Source of the DNA: Candidatus Mcinerneyibacteriota bacterium | Lineage (GTDB): Bacteria; Macinerneyibacteriota; Macinerneyibacteria; Macinerneyibacteriales; DSCS01 | Assembly: GCA_016937175.1 (NCBI GenBank) | Contig: JAFGWL010000025.1 | Coordinates: forward strand, 1 to 63,916 | Reading direction: 5' to 3' | Length of the DNA stretch: 63,916 nucleotides | In this document: piece by piece, positions 1 to 8,317 of the stretch | Numbering within the stretch: position 1 is the first letter of the stretch | How the letters are laid out: each line of letters starts with the position of its first letter | Program-made: the position numbers and the translations under genes | The notes under the pieces: generated by a model | What the model was told of the DNA's origin: nothing | The model's input: the letters and a program-made list of their open reading frames with translations, nothing else | Database searches by the model: none

Positions 1-181
1 CGACGGCTTCGGCAAAAGCAGCGCAACCGGCATACCCACAGGCCCCACAATTGGCCTGGGGAAGGATCCCTTCCACTTTTTCGATGCGCTCATCCTTTTC
101 AACATAGAAAGCCCTGGAAGCCAGGGCCAGGGCCAGTCCAAGCAGTAATCCTAAAATCCCTAATACGAGTGCAGCTGTCAT
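1..181 (-). CDS. rnfB: RnfB, N-terminal part (cut by window edge)
   Basis: This is the beginning of the Rnf ferredoxin:NAD+ oxidoreductase iron-sulfur subunit; the rest lies outside the window. Translation from the ATG at 181 gives one hydrophobic segment (about residues 4-22), the membrane anchor of RnfB, followed by the cysteine motif ANCGACGYAGC, the start of the [4Fe-4S] Fes domain that accepts electrons from ferredoxin. The ribosome binding site AAGGAG lies just upstream, in the 9-nt gap after rnfA. It is the last gene of a CDGEAB-ordered rnf cluster, the order known from Acetobacterium-type Rnf operons. The identification is firm; only about 60 residues are visible. Confidence 0.93.
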   Translation of the reverse strand, partial: MTAALVLGILGLLLGLALALASRAFYVEKDERIEKVEGILPQANCGACGYAGCAAFAEAV

Positions 182-190
182 AAACGCTCC

Positions 191-778
191 TTAACCGATC
201 TTCATTCCCGAAAAACCCATAAACGCCAGAGACATCAGGGAGGCAGTGATGAAGGTGATGGGAACCCCTTTAAGTGCTGCAGGAATATCCGCAAGTTCCA
301 GTTTTTCCCTGATTCCGGCCATCATCACCAGGGCCAGGGTAAATCCTATCCCGGCGCTCAATCCATTGACCACGGCGCCGATGAAAGAGTACTTTTCAGT
401 GATATTCATGATGGTCACCCCGAGAATGGCACAGTTAGTGGTGATCAGGGGAAGAAAGATCCCCAGAGCCTTGTAGAGGTCGGGAATGGATTTTTGTAAA
501 AACATCTCGATAAACTGGACCAGAGAGGCGATGACCACGATAAAGACTATGGTCTGGAGGTACTGAAGCCCATGCTTGTCCAAAACATACTTCTGAACAG
601 ACCAAGTGACTGCAGAAGCTATGGTCATGACAAAGATGACCGCACCTCCCATTCCCAGAGCGGAGTCCAGCTTCTTGGATACTCCCATAAAGGGGCATAT
701 CCCTAAAAACTTGATCAAAACAAAGTTATTGATGAAAATAGCTGAAATCGCTATGATGAAGAGTGATCCAAGGGCCAT
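191..778 (-). CDS. rnfA: RnfA, integral membrane subunit of the Rnf complex
   Basis: A 195-residue, six-helix membrane protein of the RnfA/RnfE/NqrD/NqrE family. It forms part of the membrane core that couples electron flow from ferredoxin to NAD+ with ion export. Two conserved cysteines sit in the family's half-repeat motifs: LGICPFMGVS (Cys28) and TTNCAILGV. In this family such cysteines, shared with the sister subunit RnfE, hold an intramembrane iron-sulfur centre. The ATG at 778 is preceded by AGGAGG. The gene sits 9 nt before rnfB and 11 nt after rnfE, so it is translated from the same operon mRNA. Length is normal for RnfA (about 190-195). Confidence 0.96.
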   Translation of the reverse strand: MALGSLFIIAISAIFINNFVLIKFLGICPFMGVSKKLDSALGMGGAVIFVMTIASAVTWSVQKYVLDKHGLQYLQTIVFIVVIASLVQFIEMFLQKSIPDLYKALGIFLPLITTNCAILGVTIMNITEKYSFIGAVVNGLSAGIGFTLALVMMAGIREKLELADIPAALKGVPITFITASLMSLAFMGFSGMKIG

Positions 779-789
779 AATACGTCCTC

Positions 790-1449
790 CTAATCCTTTT
801 TGCCTTGTTTCAGCTTATTGATAACAGCGATAATGAGCCCCATGGTCAAAAAAGCCCCCGGAGGGAGGATGAAAAGTCCCATAGGCTCATATCCCGGGAC
901 CAGGTCCATTCCGAAGATCTTGTTGGCGCCCAAGATCTCCCTGATGCTTCCGATGAGGACCAGAGCCAGAGTAAAACCAAGCCCCATCCCGATGGCATCC
1001 AGAATAGAGTAGTAGATATTGTTTTTAGAAGCGAAAGCCTCTGCACGTCCCAGGATGATGCAGTTGACCACGATCAGAGGAATGAAAAGGCCCAGCGACC
1101 GGTTGAGGTCGGGGAAAAACCCCTCCATGACAAACTGGATTATCGTGACAAAGGTCGCGATGACCACGATAAAGATAGGTATACGGACTTTTCCGGGAAC
1201 TGCTTTCTTGATGAGAGAGATGACGATGTTCGATCCCAGAAGGACAAAAAGAGTCGCTAACCCCATTCCCAGGCCGTTCTGAGCTGAAGAGGTCACAGCC
1301 AGAGTGGGACAAAGGCCCAAAAGCATGACTAAGGTGGGGTTTTCCTTTACAAGCCCTTTGCTGATCTCTTTCGCTGACCGTTTCCCCACGGGGATAAACC
1401 AATCGAGGACCCGTCTGAAGAAATTCTTCATTTTATGTTTCAATGACAT
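790..1449 (-). CDS. rnfE: RnfE, integral membrane subunit of the Rnf complex
   Basis: A 219-residue paralogue of RnfA with multiple membrane helices. It carries the matching cysteine motifs [12 protein letters not shown] near the N-terminus and [15 protein letters not shown] mid-protein, the signature that separates RnfE (with RAEAFA) from RnfA. It pairs with RnfA in the membrane core. An AGGGGGAG-type ribosome binding site precedes the ATG; an alternative Met six codons downstream cannot be excluded. It lies 1 nt after the rnfG stop, so translation is probably coupled. Confidence 0.96.
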   Translation of the reverse strand: MSLKHKMKNFFRRVLDWFIPVGKRSAKEISKGLVKENPTLVMLLGLCPTLAVTSSAQNGLGMGLATLFVLLGSNIVISLIKKAVPGKVRIPIFIVVIATFVTIIQFVMEGFFPDLNRSLGLFIPLIVVNCIILGRAEAFASKNNIYYSILDAIGMGLGFTLALVLIGSIREILGANKIFGMDLVPGYEPMGLFILPPGAFLTMGLIIAVINKLKQGKKD

Positions 1450-1450
1450 A

Positions 1451-2080
1451 CTACTCCCCCTCTCCCTTCAGTGATTCCCGTGCGATGGCCAGGTATCCTT
1501 TATTGACAGCGTCGGTCACCGCTTTGCTGGTGATGGTGGCTGCTGTAATGGCTGAGATCCCGTTTACCCCTTCGGGGACGTCGCCTTTGATGACCTCGAT
1601 AGCCCCGGCCTTAAGGCCCTGGAATTGGCGGGTAAACCATACAACGGGAGCTCCCGCTTCCTCGACGGTTTCCTGGATACGGGCTCCCAGTCCGGGCGTC
1701 TCTTTTTGGGCAATGATCTTGAGTCCGATGAGCGTTCCGTCTTTTTTCAGCCCTGCCATGGCAATGATGGGCATCGGGTCATAACCGTAAGCATAGATTT
1801 TGATGACAAAGCCTGTTTCTTCGCCCTCTTTGTCGAGGCCGACCCAGTAGCGGTTCTCGACAGTGTTGTCGATGAGCAAAGAGTCCTTCTTATCCTCCTG
1901 CATTTTGACAGGATTAAATTCAGCCGCTTCGGGCAGGACCTCTTTTCTGGCCGCTGCTTCCTGGCTTCTTTGTATCTCTTCGATCATGGGTTTTGTCTTT
2001 TCATAAGCCGTATGGAGGACAAAACCGGCAATAAAAGTCACAGCCAAAAGGGCAAATCCGAGTTTTATAAAGTCTTTCAT
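1451..2080 (-). CDS. rnfG: RnfG, FMN-carrying subunit of the Rnf complex
   Basis: A 209-residue protein with one N-terminal membrane helix (about residues 7-27) and an exported FMN-binding domain. Its C-terminal part holds [10 protein letters not shown], matching the family's covalent flavinylation site (usual form SGATxTS); the threonine before Ile would carry FMN through a phosphoester bond. The first residues of the motif, TA instead of SG, are a mild departure. The start ATG overlaps the rnfD stop by 4 nt (ATGA), with GAGGTG as ribosome binding site. No flavin transferase (apbE), needed for loading FMN, is visible in the window. Confidence 0.95.
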   Translation of the reverse strand: MKDFIKLGFALLAVTFIAGFVLHTAYEKTKPMIEEIQRSQEAAARKEVLPEAAEFNPVKMQEDKKDSLLIDNTVENRYWVGLDKEGEETGFVIKIYAYGYDPMPIIAMAGLKKDGTLIGLKIIAQKETPGLGARIQETVEEAGAPVVWFTRQFQGLKAGAIEVIKGDVPEGVNGISAITAATITSKAVTDAVNKGYLAIARESLKGEGE

Positions 2081-3147
2081 GATTTCACCTCGCCAAAAGA
2101 GACAGGGACCGTATAGCGGTCTATCAACGGGACAAAAATATTCATGAGGAGAATGGAATAGGAGACTCCTTCAGGATATCCGCCCCACATCCTTATGGTA
2201 AAAGTAAGGACTCCGCAGCCCACGGCAAAGATCCATCGCCCTTTTGCTGTGATGGGTGACGTGACCATATCCGTCGCCATGAAGAAAGCTCCCAGCATCA
2301 GCCCTCCTGTAAAGAGGTGGAAGAGCGGTTCCCCTGTGAAGAGTCCGTCGATTCCGCCGAAAGCCCAGGCCAGAAGAGCCACTGTCCCGAGATAGCCGGC
2401 CGGGACCCGCCAGTCAGCCAGTTTGGCGACAAGCAGAAAGAGTCCGCCGATGAGAAGGAAGAGAGCCGTGGTCTCGCCCAGACAGCCCCCTACTTTTCCA
2501 AGAAAAGCATTGATGACACTTTCCCCTGAGAAAAGCTCTCCGATGACGTGGCGGGCCTGATCTTCGAGGCCGGGATCATTCAACGCCGCCCTGGCTGTCT
2601 TCAGGGCGTTCAGGGGTGTCGCCGATGTCACCGAATCGAGGAATTTGACCACTGCCGGGTCGGCTGCAGCCTGGGAAGCGGCCGGATTAAGAGACAAAAA
2701 ACCATTTGCCGGGGCAGACCACCCCGAAGTCATATCGGCAGGATAAGAGGCCATGAGAAAAGCCCTCCCAGCCAGAGCCGGGTTGAAGATGTTATATCCC
2801 AGCCCCCCGAAAAGCTGCTTGGCGACAATAATGGCAAAAGCGCTGCCCAGAGCCACTTTCCACAGGGCAATCGTCGGCGGGACATTGAAGGCTACAAGAA
2901 GGCCGGTCAGAAAAGCGCTTCCATCATAAAGAGTGATCTTTTTCTTGAAAAGGAGCTGCATGAAGGCTTCTGAGACGAGAGCCCCTCCCACAGCAGCCAG
3001 GCTTACCCAGACAGTCGTCATTCCGAAAAGGAATACCGTATGGATATAAGCAGGCAGGAGTGCTGCGATGACCAGCCACATCACTTTTGTGACGGAAATG
3101 TTCTTTTTGATATGGGGCGATGTCGCAACATAAAATTTCTCAGCCAT
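2077..3147 (-). CDS. rnfD: RnfD, membrane flavoprotein subunit of the Rnf complex
   Basis: A 356-residue NqrB/RnfD-family membrane protein with about nine to ten hydrophobic segments. The motif TSATPLNAL (normally SGATPL) near the middle is the predicted covalent FMN attachment site; the threonine is kept. Other family signatures are GGLGYNIFNPALAGRAFL and the late segment FFMATDMVTSPIT. It works with RnfG in carrying electrons across the membrane. The ATG follows AGAGGAGG and overlaps the end of rnfC by one base. Confidence 0.96.
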   Translation of the reverse strand: MAEKFYVATSPHIKKNISVTKVMWLVIAALLPAYIHTVFLFGMTTVWVSLAAVGGALVSEAFMQLLFKKKITLYDGSAFLTGLLVAFNVPPTIALWKVALGSAFAIIVAKQLFGGLGYNIFNPALAGRAFLMASYPADMTSGWSAPANGFLSLNPAASQAAADPAVVKFLDSVTSATPLNALKTARAALNDPGLEDQARHVIGELFSGESVINAFLGKVGGCLGETTALFLLIGGLFLLVAKLADWRVPAGYLGTVALLAWAFGGIDGLFTGEPLFHLFTGGLMLGAFFMATDMVTSPITAKGRWIFAVGCGVLTFTIRMWGGYPEGVSYSILLMNIFVPLIDRYTVPVSFGEVKS

Positions 3148-4484
3148 TATTTCGCCTCCTCTTTCTTTGCTCTTTCGCGAGCCGAGATCTTACGTAAAGC
3201 CCCTTTTCCGAGGCGGACATACTGGACAAGGGGGATTCGGGACGGACATACATAGGCACAGCTCCCGCATTCGATACAGGAATTGATATTCATCTCGCCG
3301 GCCTCCTCAAAACGCTTGTTTTTGACCAATGTCACAAGCTGAGTCGGAAGGAGCTTCATGGGGCAGACGCTCACACAGGCCCCGCAGGAGATGCACGGGC
3401 TTTCTTCATATCCCGGCAGCTGTTTTCTGGTAAAAAGAAGGATCCCGGATGTTCCCTTGATCACAGGCAGCTGCCTGGCGGTAACCTGGGCGAACCCCAT
3501 CATGGGACCGCCTGAAATAAGGCAACCGGCTTCTTCCTTCATCCCTCCTGCTTCATCGATCAGGCGCTCATAAGTATCACCGATACGGGTGATGAAATTG
3601 GCTGTATCCTTCATCCCCTCACCTGAAACAGTGACAGCCCTTTCGATAAGGGGCTTCCCTTCATAGACAGCTTCATAGACTGCAAAGGCTGTTCCCACGT
3701 TCTGGACGATGATCCCCACATCCAGGGGCAACCCTCCGGCTGGTACTTTCCTCCGTGTCAGAGAATCAATAAGCTGCTTTTCAGCTCCCTGGGGGTATTT
3801 CGTCTTGACCAGGGCGACTTTGAGTTCTTTATAAGGCGCACAGGCCTCTTTCATCTTTTCATAGGCTTCGGGTTTATTATGCTCGATCCCGACGATCCCC
3901 GTTTCGGCCCCGGTATTCTTCACCATGAGAAGGAGCCCCAGTGCGATCTTACGGCTCTCCTCCTGCATCAACCGGTCATCACAGGTAAGATAGGGCTCAC
4001 ATTCGGCTCCGTTGAGGATCACTGTGTCGACTTTTTTCCAGGAGGGAGGAGATAGCTTCACATGGGTGGGAAAGGTAGCCCCACCCAATCCCACTATTCC
4101 CATCTCTGCGACAATCTTCAGGAAGTCCTCCCGGCCACAGGTTTCGACGGTGTACGTGGGGTATTCAAAAAAACGGTCTTCTCCGGACCGTTCTATCACC
4201 ACAGCCGTTCCCCTTCCCGCCACCGGATGGGGAAATTCTCCTATTCCGATGACTTTCCCTGTCACAGAAGAGTGTATGTTCGCTGATATGGTCCCGGCGG
4301 CCTCGGCGATCTTCTGGCCCGTCAGGACTTCGTCCCCCACCTGAACAACAGCTTTGGCCGGAGCCCCGATATGCTGTGAAAGCGGGATGATGACTTTATC
4401 CGGCAATGACAGCCGCTTCAAAGGCTTATGCTCTGATAACGCTTTTCCCTCAGGGGGATGGATGCCTCCCTTGAACGTCAACAC
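3147..4484 (-). CDS. rnfC: RnfC, NADH-binding flavoprotein/iron-sulfur subunit
   Basis: A 445-residue soluble subunit in which NAD+ is reduced. The N-terminal and central parts resemble the NuoF-type FMN/NADH domain (GLGGATFPTHVK, NGAECEPYLTCDDRLM). The C-terminal third has two [4Fe-4S] motifs, CISCGACVSVCP and CIECGSCAYVCP. The start is a GTG at 4484 with AAGGAGG six bases before it. It is the first rnf gene and follows greA by 17 nt; there is no terminator in between, so the strong promoter before greA probably drives the whole rnf operon. Confidence 0.96.
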   Translation of the reverse strand: MLTFKGGIHPPEGKALSEHKPLKRLSLPDKVIIPLSQHIGAPAKAVVQVGDEVLTGQKIAEAAGTISANIHSSVTGKVIGIGEFPHPVAGRGTAVVIERSGEDRFFEYPTYTVETCGREDFLKIVAEMGIVGLGGATFPTHVKLSPPSWKKVDTVILNGAECEPYLTCDDRLMQEESRKIALGLLLMVKNTGAETGIVGIEHNKPEAYEKMKEACAPYKELKVALVKTKYPQGAEKQLIDSLTRRKVPAGGLPLDVGIIVQNVGTAFAVYEAVYEGKPLIERAVTVSGEGMKDTANFITRIGDTYERLIDEAGGMKEEAGCLISGGPMMGFAQVTARQLPVIKGTSGILLFTRKQLPGYEESPCISCGACVSVCPMKLLPTQLVTLVKNKRFEEAGEMNINSCIECGSCAYVCPSRIPLVQYVRLGKGALRKISARERAKKEEAK

Positions 4485-4501
4485 AAAGAACCTCCTTGAT
4501 C

Positions 4502-4978
4502 TCAGATACCTTTTTCTATGCCTACCACTTGCAGTTTTTGGGACCCTTCAGGGGCCCGGACGAGGACTTTGTCACCGATCTTCTTCCCGATAAGGACACT
4601 TCCGATGGGTGATTCATCCGATATCTTATGTTTGGAATAATCGGCATCGTCAGAGCCTACGATCACATAGCTCATCTCCTCTTCTGTGGTCAGATCCACA
4701 AGGCGTACACGGGCACCGACGACGACGACATCATCCCTGAATTTGCTTTCATCATAAATACGGGCGTATTGGAGCCGCTCCTGGAGCTCCGAGATCCTAG
4801 CCTCGATCAGCCCCTGTTTGTCTTTCGCTGTCGCGTACTCCGCGTTCTCGCTCAGATCCCCCAGGGCACGGGCTTCCTGAATGGCTTTGATGATCGCCGG
4901 CCGCTCTACTTTTTTTAAACGGTCCAGCTCTTCAGCCAATTCCTGATATTTTTCTTTTGAGATATGGACTTCTTTCAT
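4502..4978 (-). CDS. greA: Transcription elongation factor GreA
   Basis: A 158-residue GreA: an N-terminal coiled coil with the acidic tip region (GDLSENAEYATAKDKQ) that enters the RNA polymerase secondary channel and restarts backtracked complexes, then the C-terminal FKBP-like domain (SPIGSVLIGKKIGDKV). I place the start at the ATG at 4978, ten bases after AGGAGG; a TTG at 4987 gives three more residues but lies almost on the ribosome binding site. The gene leads the rnf operon, which is unusual for greA and may tie Rnf expression to a housekeeping promoter. Confidence 0.95.
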   Translation of the reverse strand: MKEVHISKEKYQELAEELDRLKKVERPAIIKAIQEARALGDLSENAEYATAKDKQGLIEARISELQERLQYARIYDESKFRDDVVVVGARVRLVDLTTEEEMSYVIVGSDDADYSKHKISDESPIGSVLIGKKIGDKVLVRAPEGSQKLQVVGIEKGI

Positions 4979-5010
4979 GAGACGCAATCCTCCTGAACGT
5001 TATTGTATTT

Positions 5011-5025
5011 ATCCCGAGACGGGAT
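5011..5025 (-). promoter_or_regulatory. Small hairpin in greA leader
   Basis: A perfect 6-bp inverted repeat (ATCCCG / CGGGAT) with a 3-nt loop lies between the greA promoter and its ribosome binding site. It is not followed by a T-run, so it is not a terminator. It may only stabilise the 5' end of the mRNA; function unknown. Confidence 0.4.
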
Positions 5026-5039
5026 CATCAACCTGCAAA

Positions 5040-5067
5040 ATTATAACCGGTATAATTCATTCGTCAA
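5040..5067 (-). promoter_or_regulatory. Sigma-70 promoter of greA-rnfCDGEAB
   Basis: On the minus strand TTGACG (5067-5062) and a perfect TATAAT (5045-5040) are separated by 16 bp. It is the only good promoter before greA and there is no terminator until rnfB, so it probably serves seven genes. Confidence 0.75.
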
Positions 5068-5073
5068 CACAAC

Positions 5074-6735
5074 TCATCTATCATACAAGAACCGTTTGAC
5101 CTTCTTGGTAGGTGTTTTTTCGAATGGCTCCGGCTGGATCTCTATCCGTTTGATCTGTGAATAAGAGGGCAAAGCTTGATTAACAAAGAGACGGTTCTCT
5201 TCCATTCTTTCCTTGAGAAAGGATTCCAGGTCCGTTCCGTCCAAGTCAAGAGCGTCCAACTCATCATAATCGGGATAGACCAGAGCCATCAGTCCTCCGT
5301 CTCGCTCCAGGACCAATGATTCCAGGACAAAAGGAAGGTTGTTGACCTTGTTCTCCACTTCTTCAGGATAGATATTCTGTCCTGAAGCTCCCAGGATCAT
5401 ATTCTTGCTTCTTCCCTTGATATAGAGATATCCCTCTTTGTCCATGAGAGCCAAATCACCTGTATGAAGCCATCCTTCTTCATCGATGGCCTCTTCCGTG
5501 GCGGCTGTATTTCTGTAATATCCAAGCATCGCATTGTCCCCTTTGACCAGGATTTCTCCCGGGATCTCGTCAGGCCTGGGGGAATCCACACGGGCAGCGC
5601 AATAGTCCATGGCCTTCCCCACCGATCCATGGGGATGTTTATCCCAGGGAGCATAAGAGATAAGCGGGCCGCATTCTGTCATGCCGTAGCCCACACTCAG
5701 AGGAAATTTTATCTTTTTAAAAAACCGTTCCACTTGTGGATTGAGAGGAGCCCCACCGACGATGACTTCAAGGAAATTGTTCCCGAAGGATCTGTAAAGA
5801 GACTTTTTAATCTTCTTGTAGATCAGTTCACGGGTTACGGGGACAGAAGCAAGCACTTTCACAGCCCCTTTTCCCAGGGCAGGCTGTATCCTTTTTCGGT
5901 AGATCTTCTCAATGATCAGTGGAACCATATTGACCAGGCGCGGTTTTATCTCTGCAAAAGCTTTAAGAAGTATTTTCGGTGATGGTATAGTTGGCAGGAA
6001 AGTTATATGACATCCCCTGGATAAGGGGAAAAGCAGGTCTATGGTACACCCATAGGCGTGGGCAAGGGGCAAAAAAGAAAGGATGTTATCCCCCGGATCA
6101 AGGGGCATGTTCTCCCGTGAATAGCGGACATTGACCGTCAGGCTCCTGTAGGGAATCATGACTCCTTTGGAAAGGCCCGATGTCCCGGATGTGTATACGA
6201 TGGCAGCACAGTCGTCAGGCCGGACGGATTCCCAGGGGAGGGAAAAGCCTCCGGAAGAGAGATTCTTCAGCTCCTCCCGGAACGTATCTCTTAAATGTTC
6301 AAGGTCTTTTTTCCCGCCGGGGATCCGGCTCAAAAGGACATCGAAGGAATCCAGGGAAAAAACAGCTTTGAGGTTTTTCAATGAATTTTCATCTATCTTC
6401 TCATACATCGAGTCAGCGACGAAAAAGAGGATGGAATCTGAATGATTCACGATATGCTGGACATCCTCAGGGTGAAAATCCGGAAGGATAGGGACCACCA
6501 CAGCTCCGTAGGACAAAGCAGAGAGGTAGACGTAAGCCCAATGGACGCAATTCCTGCCCAGAAGGGCGATCTTATCGCCTTTTTTGATATCGAATTTCTC
6601 GAATAATGCGTGAAAAAGTTTCATCTCACGCCCGAGATCGCCATAAGTCACGCTAATGCCCTGGTAGTCTGAAAAAGCCGGGCGTCCCCAATTCTGACGG
6701 ATCACAGCCTCATATTCCTGAATTAAATGTTCCAT
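5074..6735 (-). CDS. Long-chain acyl-CoA synthetase-like AMP-forming ligase
   Basis: A 553-residue member of the adenylate-forming ligase family (AMP-binding enzymes), closest in layout to long-chain fatty acid-CoA ligases. The phosphate-binding loop YTSGTSGLSKGVM lies at residues 181-193, and GYGMTECGPLIS supplies the A5 motif. The later GWLHTGDLALMDKEGYLYIKGR segment holds the Asp that binds ribose, and a C-terminal lysine (PTKKVKR) is the usual catalytic one. I choose the ATG at 6735, preceded by AAAGGAG; the open frame continues upstream only because it runs antisense through the tRNA-Pro gene. The substrate is not predictable. The gene is alone, with its own promoter, and the fatty acid it would activate could go to membrane lipids or lipoproteins. 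Confidence 0.88.
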   Translation of the reverse strand: MEHLIQEYEAVIRQNWGRPAFSDYQGISVTYGDLGREMKLFHALFEKFDIKKGDKIALLGRNCVHWAYVYLSALSYGAVVVPILPDFHPEDVQHIVNHSDSILFFVADSMYEKIDENSLKNLKAVFSLDSFDVLLSRIPGGKKDLEHLRDTFREELKNLSSGGFSLPWESVRPDDCAAIVYTSGTSGLSKGVMIPYRSLTVNVRYSRENMPLDPGDNILSFLPLAHAYGCTIDLLFPLSRGCHITFLPTIPSPKILLKAFAEIKPRLVNMVPLIIEKIYRKRIQPALGKGAVKVLASVPVTRELIYKKIKKSLYRSFGNNFLEVIVGGAPLNPQVERFFKKIKFPLSVGYGMTECGPLISYAPWDKHPHGSVGKAMDYCAARVDSPRPDEIPGEILVKGDNAMLGYYRNTAATEEAIDEEGWLHTGDLALMDKEGYLYIKGRSKNMILGASGQNIYPEEVENKVNNLPFVLESLVLERDGGLMALVYPDYDELDALDLDGTDLESFLKERMEENRLFVNQALPSYSQIKRIEIQPEPFEKTPTKKVKRFLYDR

Positions 6736-6757
6736 ACTTCTCCTTTCCCCGTAGCTT

Positions 6758-6785
6758 ATTTTACAGTAAATCAGCTTTATCTCAA
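6758..6785 (-). promoter_or_regulatory. Promoter of the acyl-CoA synthetase gene
   Basis: TTGAGA (6785-6780), 16-bp spacer, TAAAAT (6763-6758) on the minus strand, 22 bp before the start codon. Confidence 0.6.
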
Positions 6786-6820
6786 TATATTTTTTGTTTT
6801 CAGAGGGGTTAACTTTTGGG

Positions 6821-6849
6821 TTGACAAAGAAAGGGGTATCCAGTAATAT
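6821..6849 (+). promoter_or_regulatory. Promoter of the tRNA cluster
   Basis: Perfect TTGACA at 6821-6826, 17-bp spacer, TAATAT at 6844-6849, followed about 15 bp later by the first tRNA. It stands back to back with the acyl-CoA synthetase promoter. Confidence 0.75.
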
Positions 6850-6864
6850 ACCCGTGCCTGACGG

Positions 6865-6938
6865 CGGGGTGTGGCGCAGCCCGGTAGCGCACCTGCCTTG
6901 GGAGCAGGTGGTCGGAGGTTCAAATCCTCTCACCCCGA
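6865..6938 (+). tRNA. tRNA-Pro (anticodon UGG)
   Basis: A full cloverleaf: acceptor CGGGGTG pairs with CACCCCG; the D-arm, the anticodon stem CCTGC/GCAGG and the T-arm with GGTTCAAATCC are intact. The anticodon loop CTTGGGA reads TGG. No CCA is encoded. First of a four-tRNA transcript. Confidence 0.97.
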
Positions 6939-6956
6939 TGAATTCCCGGAGCAAAT

Positions 6957-7030
6957 GCGTCCGTAGCTCAGCCGGATAGAGCACCAGACTTCTAATCTGG
7001 GGGTCACAGGTTCGAATCCTGTCGGACGTG
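6957..7030 (+). tRNA. tRNA-Arg (anticodon UCU)
   Basis: Cloverleaf with acceptor GCGTCCG against CGGACGT (the first pair is a G-U wobble), anticodon stem CCAGA/TCTGG and loop CTTCTAA, anticodon TCT, which reads AGA codons. The T-arm GGTTCGAATCC is canonical. It follows tRNA-Pro by 18 nt. Confidence 0.96.
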
Positions 7031-7054
7031 CTTAATCAGGTCACTATATCATAC

Positions 7055-7128
7055 GGTGGGTGTAGCTCAGCTGGTAGAGCAACGGATTGTGGCTCCGTTG
7101 GTCGTGGGTTCAAGTCCCATCATCCACC
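7055..7128 (+). tRNA. tRNA-His (anticodon GUG)
   Basis: Cloverleaf with acceptor GTGGGTG/CATCCAC, anticodon stem ACGGA/TCCGT and loop TTGTGGC, anticodon GTG. The encoded G before position 1 (7055) faces discriminator C (7128), the G-1:C73 identity pair of bacterial tRNA-His. Confidence 0.97.
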
Positions 7129-7130
7129 CT

Positions 7131-7203
<73 letters not shown>

Positions 7204-7234
7204 TAAAAAAAAGGCGCTTAAAGCGCCTTTTTTA
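7204..7234. terminator. Bidirectional terminator between tRNA cluster and yajC
   Basis: The inverted repeat AAGGCGCTT / AAGCGCCTT (7211-7229) is flanked by an A-run on the left and a T-run on the right, so it works for the tRNA transcript (+) and the yajC operon (-). Its T-run contains the yajC stop codon. Confidence 0.9.
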
Positions 7235-7570
7235 TTGTTTCTGGAGTTCCTCCCCTGTCTTGGGGTCTGTTGCCAATCCGGCGATCATACTTTTGAGATA
7301 TTCGATCTTGACACCGTCTGCGATCCTCAGAACCACTTTTTCATCCTCGATCTTGACGATAGTCCCGTAAAGCCCGGCATTCGTCAGGACTTTATCCCCG
7401 GGATTAAGCTGATTCAGCATCTCCTGATGTCTTTTCCTCTGTTTCTTCTGGGGTACGATGAGAATCAGGTAAAAGACCAGGAAAAAGGCCAGAATGGGTA
7501 AAAGCCCGATAATGGGGTTTTGCCCCCCGGCAGCCTGTGCAGTCAGCATTCCGATAATCAGTGTATTCAT
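7232..7570 (-). CDS. yajC: YajC, accessory subunit of the SecDF-YajC translocase complex
   Basis: A 112-residue protein with one membrane helix (about residues 20-40, ending IVPQKKQRKRHQEM) and a small cytoplasmic beta domain (LNPGDKVLTNAGLYGTIVKI). Both are diagnostic of YajC, which joins SecD and SecF at the Sec translocon. secD and secF are not next to it; instead it ends the yebC-ruvCAB-queH-ridA-mobB operon. In many bacteria yajC lies near ruv, tgt and queA genes, so this position is a partly reshuffled version of that neighbourhood. It overlaps mobB by 4 nt. Confidence 0.93.
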   Translation of the reverse strand: MNTLIIGMLTAQAAGGQNPIIGLLPILAFFLVFYLILIVPQKKQRKRHQEMLNQLNPGDKVLTNAGLYGTIVKIEDEKVVLRIADGVKIEYLKSMIAGLATDPKTGEELQKQ

Positions 7571-8316
7571 TTTTTATCCTCCTTGGTTTGATGGTGTATG
7601 GTGATTTCAAGAGTGCCCTCTTCATATCCTTTCAGCTCTTTTAAAAAACCTTTCACAGTCTCCCGGAAAAGGGACTGAACAAACGGCATCAGGGTGAGCT
7701 CTTTTGCGTTGACGGTGACGGTGACGCTCTTCTCTTTCTCCTGTACCGGACAGACTCGGCCCTTCTTTCCGATCCCCCGACAGTAGAAATCAAGGCAATC
7801 GGATCCGCAGAGTCCGCAATCTAGCCCTGCCGGAAACGGCGGAAGGCTTTCGATAAGGCGGTCGACAGCAGCCAGGGTCTCCTCCCCCAGGCCTTTTAAA
7901 CACTTCTCCCCCTTCTTCGGTTCCCGCTTGTCAGGATTCAGGGAAAAACAGGCCAAAAGGACCCCCTTTTCTTCGTCCGGGTTCTCTTTTTCTCCGCACC
8001 AGATACGGGGAAGCCCGGATTCCTTAAAACCTTCGACGATGAGAAGATCATAACGGCCCAGTGCTTTTCTGATGAGGTCCATCAGCCCTTCTGTCATCGT
8101 GAGGGTATCTGTCAGGCCGTTTCGGAAAAGAATGGCTTCCCGGGCTCCTGCAACAAGAAACCGTTCTCCGTCATCCTTCCCGGTAAGGCCGAGTTCTCCG
8201 TGGATGTTCTTAATGACCGCGCACGATTTTCCTCTTTTTACGGCCCTGGCGACAATGGCCTGAGCCAAAGCCGTCTTTCCGCTCTTTTTATATCCCGCCA
8301 GTTGTAGGACCTTCAT
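7567..8316 (-). CDS. mobB: MobB-like GTP-binding protein with a C-terminal cysteine cluster
   Basis: A 249-residue protein. The N-terminal ~160 residues are a MobB-type P-loop NTPase (GYKKSGKT at residues 8-15, LLIVEGFKES at 91-100), the adaptor that helps MobA attach GMP to molybdopterin. The rest is not standard: cysteines at about 167, 170, 174, 179 and 189 (CGLCGSDC then two more) look like an iron-sulfur or zinc site, and a further ~60-residue domain follows. Similar cysteine-tailed MobB proteins occur in anaerobes and archaea. No other molybdopterin gene is here, but a molybdate/tungstate-type transporter lies at 19.3-21.1 kb. The ATG overlaps nothing upstream; ridA ends 1 nt before. 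Confidence 0.8.
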   Translation of the reverse strand: MKVLQLAGYKKSGKTALAQAIVARAVKRGKSCAVIKNIHGELGLTGKDDGERFLVAGAREAILFRNGLTDTLTMTEGLMDLIRKALGRYDLLIVEGFKESGLPRIWCGEKENPDEEKGVLLACFSLNPDKREPKKGEKCLKGLGEETLAAVDRLIESLPPFPAGLDCGLCGSDCLDFYCRGIGKKGRVCPVQEKEKSVTVTVNAKELTLMPFVQSLFRETVKGFLKELKGYEEGTLEITIHHQTKEDKK

Positions 8317-8317
8317 A

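Noticed and set aside
6736-6984. Upstream extension of the acyl-CoA synthetase frame
   Set aside because: It runs antisense through tRNA-Pro and the divergent promoters; the ATG at 6735 has a good ribosome binding site and fits the family start.
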